From an uncultured Cytophagaceae bacterium (GTDB taxonomy: Bacteria; Bacteroidota; Bacteroidia; Cytophagales; Spirosomataceae), in assembly GCA_938008575.1 (NCBI GenBank), contig CALLKB010000207.1:1-6646 (forward strand): 6,646 nucleotides of DNA. Reading direction: 5' to 3'. The notes under the pieces were generated by a model. That model had not been told where the DNA came from, searched no databases, and saw only the letters and a program-made list of their open reading frames with translations. This document shows positions 1-5,701 of this stretch, in pieces. Every line of letters starts with the position of its first letter. Position 1 is the first letter of the stretch. A program made the translations under genes and the position numbers.

Positions 1-1321
1 CATAATCTCCTTGTGCAGACACGGTAAAATAGCCATCCCATTGATTTGTGTTGACTACCGGACCAACATTTTCCGGAATGGACCAATTTAGCCAACTATC
101 ATCTAATCTACGAGTTAGAAAAATATCGTTATTACCATAGCCCACATGCCCACTTGAAGAAAAATACATTGTTTGACCATCAGGAGCAATAAATGGAGTA
201 CTTTCAGACTCTCCTGTATTAACTGTAGCTCCTATGTTTTTAGGTTCTGTCCAAGTATCGTCTGATTTCAAAAAAGAAACATAAATATCTTTACCTCCAT
301 AAGAATCTTTCATTTCAGTGGTCATCAAAAGGACTTTACCATTCGGAGCCAACGTATATTCTGAATATTCTGATTTGTTTTTAAAGTTTTGAATCCGAAT
401 AGGTTTCGGAAAACTCCATTCACCAGTGCGCAACAAAAATGATAACGAAACACCTTTTTCCATTTGGCCATCTTTGCCATACACATTATTTAACAACATG
501 GTTTTACCATTTGGCGAAATACCACAAACGGCATTATTTTCCTCATTATTGATAGGTGCGGGAAATAGCGTCGCCTTTTCCCATTGTTTCTTATCCTTTA
601 AATTAGACACCCAAATGTCTTGATTTTTATTAGCCCCTAAATTATCAGGATGTTTCCACCGAGTGAAATAGAGTTTTTTGCCATCAGGACTAACCACCGG
701 GCAAATCTCATTAAACTTTGAATTAATAGCCGTTCCTAAATTTTCTTTGACCAAATAGGCATTCGGATCAACTTCCAATTTAATCCGATCTTCAATGGGA
801 GAGTCACCGTCCGATATTACTACAGCATCCAACTGGGAATAACCTGAAACACGCAAAGAGTTCATTGTAATCTTAATGGATTTCACTTTGAATGAGGTCG
901 GATTAGCCAACCGTATCCGCGTTATTTGTCCGTTGGCTTGGGCATAGCCAGCATTAAATTCTTTCAACAAATATAATTTATTGTTTTCATCCAATGCATC
1001 AACGCGAGTAATTGACCCCGCACCAAAATTTTCAAAAATCGCTACTTGCTTTACGACTTTGGCTGTATCAAATGAAACAATGATAAATTCGCCGCCTGGA
1101 TTATCAGGAGTCAAAGATTGCCAAGCACTAGGAGTGGCTGAAAATTTAGGGTATCTACTTGGTCGGCCTAAAATATGAAGCGCCCGATATTCTTTTCCCA
1201 ACAAGGGATCAGTATACTCACTTGAAAAAGACATCACCTTACTTGCCCATTGAACCGATTGAGCCTTTGAGGTCAAAAGCGTCAAACAAATTAATGAAAA
1301 GAGGAGAATACTTTTTAGCAT
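1..1321 (-). CDS. Secreted discoidin-like/PD40 beta-propeller protein, probably OmpA family (3' end outside window)
   Basis: The frame is open for 440 codons from ATG at 1321-1319 to the window edge without a stop, so the C-terminus is missing. Residues 1-20 form a signal peptide (K3, hydrophobic core, SKA|QS cleavage), predicting export. Residues about 35-170 resemble the N-terminal discoidin-like (F5/8C) domain of Bacteroidota OmpA/PD40 proteins, with the stretches RALHILGRP, AWQSL and EFIIVSFDT. After it come five PD40 (WD40-like propeller) cores: SPDGKKLYF at 211, SPNGKTMLL at 269, APNGKVLLM at 325, APDGQTMYF at 379 and SAQGDY at 435. They are 54-58 residues apart, which is blade spacing. 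In this family such propellers are commonly followed by an OmpA peptidoglycan-binding domain; that part is not visible, so the OmpA assignment is inference. The likely location is periplasm or outer membrane. The gene starts 4 bp after rpe and has no promoter of its own in the gap, so it is probably co-transcribed with rpe. The ligand is unknown. Confidence 0.88.
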   Translation of the reverse strand, partial: MLKSILLFSLICLTLLTSKAQSVQWASKVMSFSSEYTDPLLGKEYRALHILGRPSRYPKFSATPSAWQSLTPDNPGGEFIIVSFDTAKVVKQVAIFENFGAGSITRVDALDENNKLYLLKEFNAGYAQANGQITRIRLANPTSFKVKSIKITMNSLRVSGYSQLDAVVISDGDSPIEDRIKLEVDPNAYLVKENLGTAINSKFNEICPVVSPDGKKLYFTRWKHPDNLGANKNQDIWVSNLKDKKQWEKATLFPAPINNEENNAVCGISPNGKTMLLNNVYGKDGQMEKGVSLSFLLRTGEWSFPKPIRIQNFKNKSEYSEYTLAPNGKVLLMTTEMKDSYGGKDIYVSFLKSDDTWTEPKNIGATVNTGESESTPFIAPDGQTMYFSSSGHVGYGNNDIFLTRRLDDSWLNWSIPENVGPVVNTNQWDGYFTVSAQGDY

Positions 1322-1325
1322 AAAC

Positions 1326-1982
1326 TTAAGCCAAAGTCATTAATTCTTGGATAGTAGCCTTCGGATCCGCTGAGGCAAAAACAAAACTTCCTGCTACAAG
1401 CACATTTGCACCTGCATGAATTAATGCCCCTGCATTTATTTGATTTACGCCTCCGTCAATTTCTAAATAAATATCTTTCCCTGTAGAATCAATCAATGCT
1501 TTTAATTGAGTGGTTTTTCGAACAGAATTTGGGATAAATTTCTGTCCACCAAATCCCGGATTAACAGACATAATTAATGCTAAATCTAAATCCCCGATAA
1601 CATCTTCTAAAACAGAAACGGGAGTACCAGGATTAAGAGCAACTCCTGCAAGGCAACCTTCAGCCTTAATTTGTTGGATAGTACGATGTAAATGCGGACA
1701 AGCTTCAGCATGTACCGTTATCATATTGGCACCACTAGCGGCAAATTGACTGATATAACGTTCAGGTTTTTCGATCATCAAATGACAATCCAAAAATTTC
1801 GTAGTATGCTTGGCAATTGCCTCTAAAACAGGAAAACCAAATGAAATGTTCGGGACAAAGACTCCATCCATTACATCGATATGAATCCAAGCCGCAGCAG
1901 ATTCATTTAACATTTGAGTTTCTTGAGCGAGGTTGGCAAAATCAGCGGCCAACACAGAGGGTGCAATGATTAATTTTTCCAT
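1326..1982 (-). CDS. rpe: Ribulose-phosphate 3-epimerase
   Basis: This cytoplasmic enzyme interconverts D-ribulose 5-phosphate and D-xylulose 5-phosphate in the non-oxidative pentose phosphate pathway. The 218-residue product is full length for the family and shows its (beta/alpha)8-barrel motifs in order: APSVLAADF (7-15), HIDVMDGVFVPN (34-45), DCHLMIEKP (65-73), ALNPGTP (115-121), MSVNPGFGGQKF (138-149), EIDGGVN (174-180) and a phosphate-binding GANVLVAGS (191-199). The expected metal and catalytic residues are all present: H34, D36, H67 and D176. The ATG at 1982-1980 gives the canonical N-terminus, and no longer start is needed. A TAnnTTTG box ends 4 nt upstream, so its transcript may have almost no leader. 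It is divergent from ligA and is followed after 4 bp by the secreted PD40 gene. That pairing has no obvious metabolic logic and probably reflects compact packing. Confidence 0.97.
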   Translation of the reverse strand: MEKLIIAPSVLAADFANLAQETQMLNESAAAWIHIDVMDGVFVPNISFGFPVLEAIAKHTTKFLDCHLMIEKPERYISQFAASGANMITVHAEACPHLHRTIQQIKAEGCLAGVALNPGTPVSVLEDVIGDLDLALIMSVNPGFGGQKFIPNSVRKTTQLKALIDSTGKDIYLEIDGGVNQINAGALIHAGANVLVAGSFVFASADPKATIQELMTLA

Positions 1983-1986
1983 TTTA

Positions 1987-1994
1987 CAAAGGTA
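1987..1994 (-). promoter_or_regulatory. Bacteroidota -7 promoter box for rpe
   Basis: Read on the minus strand this is TACCTTTG, an exact match to the TAnnTTTG -7 consensus of the Bacteroidota primary sigma factor. It ends 4 nt before the rpe ATG, so transcription would begin at or within a few bases of the start codon and the mRNA would be leaderless or nearly so. No clear TTG-type -33 element is present at the usual distance upstream. The call rests on the -7 match and its position in the divergent gap. Confidence 0.6.
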
Positions 1995-2036
1995 TGAAAA
2001 ATATTGGCTAAGGCTTATTTCTGATGAGATTCGGAT

Positions 2037-2044
2037 TAACTTTG
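2037..2044 (+). promoter_or_regulatory. Bacteroidota -7 promoter box for the ligA operon
   Basis: TAACTTTG exactly matches the TAnnTTTG -7 consensus. It ends 18 nt before the ATG at 2063, giving a predicted 5' leader of roughly 10-14 nt. No convincing TTG -33 box is seen 17-23 nt upstream. Because it lies downstream of the alternative ligA ATG at 2024, a transcript from this box could not encode the longer product, which supports the 2063 start. It faces away from the rpe box, with 42 bp between them. Confidence 0.55.
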
Positions 2045-2062
2045 TATGTCAATTTATCGCGT

Positions 2063-4063
2063 ATGGATATTCAAAAAAAGATGCAGGAATTGGTGGATCA
2101 AATTAACCACTACAATCATGCATATTATCAATTAAATGAAAGCTTAATTACAGATGAGGCATTTGATAAACTCCTCGCTGAATTGCAAAAATTAGAATTC
2201 GAAAATCCATTATTTGCCGTTCCTAATAGTCCTACACAATTCGTAGGTGGTACCATCACTAAAAATTTCAAATCAGTTACCCATCAATTTCCCATGCTAT
2301 CATTGGGAAATACCTATAATGAATCAGATTTACGCGATTTCGACGAGCGCATTCAAAAAGCATTAGGCGAAGAAAAATACGAATACATCTGCGAATTAAA
2401 ATTTGATGGTGTAGCGCTTTCCTTTTGGTATGAAAACGGAAAATTAATCAAAGGAGTTACGCGTGGAGATGGAACACGTGGGGATGATATTACCAATAAT
2501 GTTAAAACCATCAAATCAATTCCGCATACGATACAATCGCAGGATTTTCCAACAACTTTTGAAGTAAGGGGAGAAGGTTATATGCCCATCAGTTCTTTTG
2601 AAAAAATCAATGCAGACAAAATTTCCCAAGGTGAGGCTCCTTTAGCAAATCCACGTAATGCGGCTTCAGGAACATTTAAATTGCAAGATTCGAGTATTGT
2701 GGCCCAAAGAAACATGGCGTGTTTTGTCTATGCCTACCTCGGAAATGAGATCCCTTTTCAGACCCATGAAGAAGGGTTGATGTTAATGGAAAAGAACGGA
2801 TTCCCCGTTTCCAATACCTATCGAAAATGTGGAAACATAGACGAGGTAATCCAATACATTGAAGATTGGGAGGAAAAACGCCACGATTTACCCTTGAATA
2901 CAGATGGCATTGTCATAAAAATCAATGATTTAGGACAACAAGAGCGATTGGGTTTTACAGCCAAATCACCACGATGGGCTATCGCTTATAAATACCCTTC
3001 CGAAATAGCGCATACCAAAATAGAAAGCGTATCCTACCAAGTGGGCAGAACAGGGAATGTAACTCCTGTAGCTAATTTACACCCCGTGTATTTGGCAGGC
3101 ACTGTTATCAAGCGCGCATCCATTCACAATGCGAATGAAATGGAACGCTTGGATTTACATGAAAACGATACGGTATACATAGAAAAAGGGGGGGAGATTA
3201 TCCCTAAAATTACGGGGGTTGATGCAAGTAAACGCCTACCAAATGCAGCCAAATTCGAATTCCCTACACATTGTCCAGCTTGTGATCAAGCATTAATCCG
3301 TGAAGAAGGCGAAGCAAATCATTACTGTATAAATGACTCACATTGCCCACCTCAAATTAAAGGAAGAATAGAACATTTTATTCAGCGAAAAGCCTTAAAC
3401 ATTGAAAATTTAGGGACAGAAACCATCGATTTATTAGTTGAAAAAGGGATTATTCACAATGCTGCCGATCTATATGACTTGAACGAAGAAAGTTTCTTTG
3501 GATTAGAAGGCTTTCAACAAAAATCCATTTCCAATATCCTTACCTCGATAGAAAAATCGAAGCAAATACCTTTCCGACAAGTATTATTCGGAATAGGAAT
3601 TAGACATGTGGGAGCAACAATCGCAGAAAAGTTAGTTTCGGCTTTTCATCGGATAGAGGATTTGCAAAATGCGACTTACGAGGAATTAATTGCCGTACCT
3701 GAAATTGGGGATCGCATTGCCTTGAGTATTCGAGCGTTCTTTGAAGATGAGGAGAATTTACAGTTCATCGAGAAATTACGAACCTCAAACGTTCAATTAT
3801 CCGAGGAAATCCAAGAAATAGTCTTGGAAGGGCAGGCTTTAGTCGGAAAAAGTTTCGTAATTTCGGGAGTCTTTGAAAACTTCGAACGGGATGACCTTAA
3901 GGCTAAAATTGTAGCCAATGGTGGAAAAGTAGTTTCCAGTATTTCATCCAAACTCGATTACCTAGTAGCTGGCAACAACATGGGGCCTGCTAAATTGGAG
4001 AAGGCTACTCAATTAAATATCAAAATTCTAAGCGAAGAAGACTTTTTAGCGCTTCTTTCATAA
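2063..4063 (+). CDS. ligA: NAD-dependent DNA ligase LigA
   Basis: LigA seals nicks during DNA replication and repair, using NAD+ to form an enzyme-AMP intermediate. From ATG 2063 the product has 666 residues, normal for the family. Domains in order are: Ia with the NAD-binding helical region (HYNHAYYQLN near 16-25); the adenylation domain with the nucleophile lysine K113 in ELKFDG, then TRGDGTRGDD (133-142) and NPRNAASGT (196-204); the OB fold (YQVGRTGNVTPVA, 325-337); a Cys4 zinc finger (C404, C407, C422, C428); helix-hairpin-helix repeats (about 445-580); and a C-terminal BRCT domain (about 593-666). An in-frame ATG at 2024 would add 13 residues. I reject it because the family normally starts shortly before this helix and because the -7 box at 2037-2044 lies inside that extension. 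A 7-G run sits at 3188-3194 with the frame intact. It is the first gene of a probable four-gene operon; dapA starts 3 bp after its stop. Confidence 0.96.
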   Translation: MDIQKKMQELVDQINHYNHAYYQLNESLITDEAFDKLLAELQKLEFENPLFAVPNSPTQFVGGTITKNFKSVTHQFPMLSLGNTYNESDLRDFDERIQKALGEEKYEYICELKFDGVALSFWYENGKLIKGVTRGDGTRGDDITNNVKTIKSIPHTIQSQDFPTTFEVRGEGYMPISSFEKINADKISQGEAPLANPRNAASGTFKLQDSSIVAQRNMACFVYAYLGNEIPFQTHEEGLMLMEKNGFPVSNTYRKCGNIDEVIQYIEDWEEKRHDLPLNTDGIVIKINDLGQQERLGFTAKSPRWAIAYKYPSEIAHTKIESVSYQVGRTGNVTPVANLHPVYLAGTVIKRASIHNANEMERLDLHENDTVYIEKGGEIIPKITGVDASKRLPNAAKFEFPTHCPACDQALIREEGEANHYCINDSHCPPQIKGRIEHFIQRKALNIENLGTETIDLLVEKGIIHNAADLYDLNEESFFGLEGFQQKSISNILTSIEKSKQIPFRQVLFGIGIRHVGATIAEKLVSAFHRIEDLQNATYEELIAVPEIGDRIALSIRAFFEDEENLQFIEKLRTSNVQLSEEIQEIVLEGQALVGKSFVISGVFENFERDDLKAKIVANGGKVVSSISSKLDYLVAGNNMGPAKLEKATQLNIKILSEEDFLALLS

Positions 4064-4066
4064 TGT

Positions 4067-4966
4067 ATGCAATCACAACCATTACCTAAATTTCATGGCG
4101 TTGCTCCAGCATTAGTAACACCGATGTTGGCAGATCGTTCCATCGATTGGAAAGGATTAGAAAAACTTATTGCTCATGTCAGCCAAGGTGGCGTTGATTA
4201 TCTTGTTGTCCAAGGAACCACAGGAGAATCGGCAACGACTACAGCAGATGAGAAGAAACAAATTGTTTCAACAATTCAAACGAGCAATTCTCGTAATCTG
4301 CCTATCGTTTATGGATTGGGAGGAAACAACACCGAAAATCTTTTAAAGCAAATTAAAGAGACTGATTTTTCAGGCATCGATGCAATCTTGTCTGTTTGTC
4401 CCTATTATAATAAACCAAGTGCACGTGGCGTTATTGCCCATTATCAAGCCATTGCTGATGCTTGCCCAGTACCTGTTATCATGTACAATATTCCCGGAAG
4501 AACGGGAATTAATATGTCGGCTGAAACGGTGTTAACATTAGCTGAGCACAATAATATCATAGGCGTTAAAGAAGCATCTTGCATCATTGAGCAATGCATG
4601 GAAATTGCGTTTCACAAACCGGAAGACTTCTTATTGATTTCGGGTGATGACGTACAAGCTGTGCCTATTATTTCGATTGGAGGAGTAGGTGTTATGTCTG
4701 TCATTGCGAATGCATTTCCACGTCAATTTACTGATATGATTCACGCGGCTTTGGCTGGTGACTACAAAACAGCACAAAAAGCATTGGCTGCATTCTTAAC
4801 CATTGATCCTTATTTATATGAAGAAGGTAATCCGGTAGGAGTTAAGAAAATTCTTGCATTGCAAGGAATGATTCAAGGACAGGTTCGTATGCCTTTAGCA
4901 GAAGGATCTGATGCACTTGGCAACAAGTTAAAAGAAATTATTACTCAAGTTAAATTATCCAACTAA
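4067..4966 (+). CDS. dapA: 4-hydroxy-tetrahydrodipicolinate synthase
   Basis: DapA condenses pyruvate with L-aspartate 4-semialdehyde in the first committed step of the diaminopimelate/lysine pathway, supplying protein synthesis and peptidoglycan. The 299-residue product is family length and has the TIM-barrel signature: VTPM near 17-20, GTTGES at 50-55 (T51 and T52 match the catalytic-triad Thr region), PYYNKP with Y114, YNIPGRTG at 140-147 (catalytic Y140 and R145 for the incoming substrate) and GVKEAS with Schiff-base lysine K168. GGVGVMSVIAN (205-215) and EEGNPVGVKKIL (252-263) are typical of DapA rather than of sialate lyase or other paralogues. It starts 3 bp after ligA and its stop shares one base with the next start (TAATG), so it is probably co-transcribed and coupled to the next gene. 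No promoter box or attenuator is seen before it, and its lysine regulation cannot be judged here. Confidence 0.96.
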   Translation: MQSQPLPKFHGVAPALVTPMLADRSIDWKGLEKLIAHVSQGGVDYLVVQGTTGESATTTADEKKQIVSTIQTSNSRNLPIVYGLGGNNTENLLKQIKETDFSGIDAILSVCPYYNKPSARGVIAHYQAIADACPVPVIMYNIPGRTGINMSAETVLTLAEHNNIIGVKEASCIIEQCMEIAFHKPEDFLLISGDDVQAVPIISIGGVGVMSVIANAFPRQFTDMIHAALAGDYKTAQKALAAFLTIDPYLYEEGNPVGVKKILALQGMIQGQVRMPLAEGSDALGNKLKEIITQVKLSN

Positions 4967-5268
4967 TGTTCGTACACGTAGTAAACTTTTGGTTAAAAAA
5001 GGGATTATCCGAAGCAGATATCCAAAAATTCGAAGCAGGTGTTAGTTCACTTGCAGAAGTAGAAACAGTTGATGTATTCAGCGTAGGAAAACCTGCTAAA
5101 ACAGATCGTCCAGTCATTGATCGTTCATACGATTATTGTTTATTAACCACTTTCGAAGAGGAAGCAGGGCACGATGTATACCAAACACATCCTATTCACC
5201 TAAAATTCATTGACGATTGTAAAGAACTTTGGGATAAAGTATTGATTTATGATTCAGAAAGCATCTAA
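4966..5268 (+). CDS. Dabb (stress-responsive alpha/beta barrel) family protein
   Basis: The 100-residue product fits the Dabb family of ferredoxin-like alpha/beta barrels, which often dimerise. The N-terminal beta strand carries the family histidine (FVHVVNFWLKKGLSE, H4). A central YDYCLLTTFEEE strand and the VYQTHPIHLKFID segment match the usual Y..HP.H pattern near the C-terminus. No signal peptide is visible, so it is probably cytoplasmic. The family is functionally diverse: plant stress proteins, a few cyclases, and many bacterial members of unknown role. No reaction can be assigned here. Its ATG overlaps the dapA stop by one base (TAATG), indicating translational coupling, and its last 20 bp overlap the start of the lipoprotein gene in another frame. 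A link to lysine or cell-wall metabolism is possible only by context. Confidence 0.9.
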   Translation: MFVHVVNFWLKKGLSEADIQKFEAGVSSLAEVETVDVFSVGKPAKTDRPVIDRSYDYCLLTTFEEEAGHDVYQTHPIHLKFIDDCKELWDKVLIYDSESI

Positions 5269-5701
5269 ATACGCAGTAGGAATCCTACTGATGAGTACTG
5301 CACTTAGTTGCTCAAAACATGTGCAACCGAGTACGTACTATAGCCCCAACTACAAAGATGGGGGAACGGAACGTCATGATGGTTTGGGATTTGAAATTCC
5401 TGTTAAGTATGCGATTGATATCTTTTATTTCAATGAGCAGCCTAAACAAAGTTATGCCGTGATCGAACCTATTTCTTTTTCAGATGAAGTTCCATTATCG
5501 CTTGACCAAACACAAAATGGTAAAATGCTCAACAGAGGCATTCACCAAAACAAGAAAAAAGAAATCCTTGATAAAATGGTAGCTAAAGCTGAAGAGTTAG
5601 GTGCTTCTGCTTTAATGGATATCAAATATCAAGTTTACACAACAAAAGACGCAAATGGCTACACGTTTAGTGGTACAGCGATTCGTTATGTGTTGAAGTA
5701 A
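5249..5701 (+). CDS. Small lipoprotein of unknown function
   Basis: This 150-residue protein has a lipoprotein signal: lysines at 4 and 7, a short hydrophobic core (YAVGILLMSTAL) and a lipobox ending ALSC with acylated C21. The -3 position is Ala instead of Leu, within the loose Bacteroidota range. After C21 comes SKHVQ with no acidic surface-export signal, so the protein more likely faces the periplasm. The mature part has a conserved-looking C-terminal segment, AEELGASALMDIKYQVY followed by SGTAIRYV, which resembles the 'A..LGA.A..D..Y...G.A' pattern of small YbjQ/DUF4156-like folds. That likeness is weak inference. The ATG at 5249 overlaps the Dabb gene by 20 bp. The next in-frame ATG (M15) would destroy the signal peptide, which fixes the start. 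It is the last gene of the ligA operon, and its 3' end overlaps the convergent fucosidase gene by 35 bp. Confidence 0.88.
   Translation: MIQKASKYAVGILLMSTALSCSKHVQPSTYYSPNYKDGGTERHDGLGFEIPVKYAIDIFYFNEQPKQSYAVIEPISFSDEVPLSLDQTQNGKMLNRGIHQNKKKEILDKMVAKAEELGASALMDIKYQVYTTKDANGYTFSGTAIRYVLK
5274..5290. repeat. 17-bp near-perfect palindrome at the start of the lipoprotein gene
   Basis: CAGTAGGAATCCTACTG has two 8-bp arms around one central base. As RNA it could form a 7-bp stem with an AAU loop. It begins 6 bp after the Dabb stop codon and lies in codons 9-14 of the lipoprotein gene, in the signal-peptide region. There is no T-run after it, so it is not a terminator. It could be an operator half-site pair, an mRNA processing or stability hairpin, or chance. 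Confidence 0.45.

Noticed and set aside
426..1178. Two short plus-strand open frames (426-623 and 981-1178)
   Set aside because: Both lie antisense to the continuous PD40 protein frame, have no promoter or recognisable protein features, and are shadow frames.
1510..1749. 79-codon plus-strand open frame
   Set aside because: It is entirely antisense to the conserved core of rpe and its translation has no recognisable features.
2046..2048. ATG just after the ligA -7 box as a start
   Set aside because: It is out of frame with ligA and so cannot start the ligase.
5224..5231. GAACTTTG as an internal -7 promoter for the lipoprotein gene
   Set aside because: The first base does not match TAnnTTTG, no -33 element is seen, and it lies within the Dabb coding sequence. 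It is too weak to call.
5551..5570. CAAG/CTTG pairing with an A-run (T-run on the minus strand) as a fucosidase terminator
   Set aside because: The stem is only 4 bp and the T-run is in the loop rather than after the stem, so it does not fit an intrinsic terminator.
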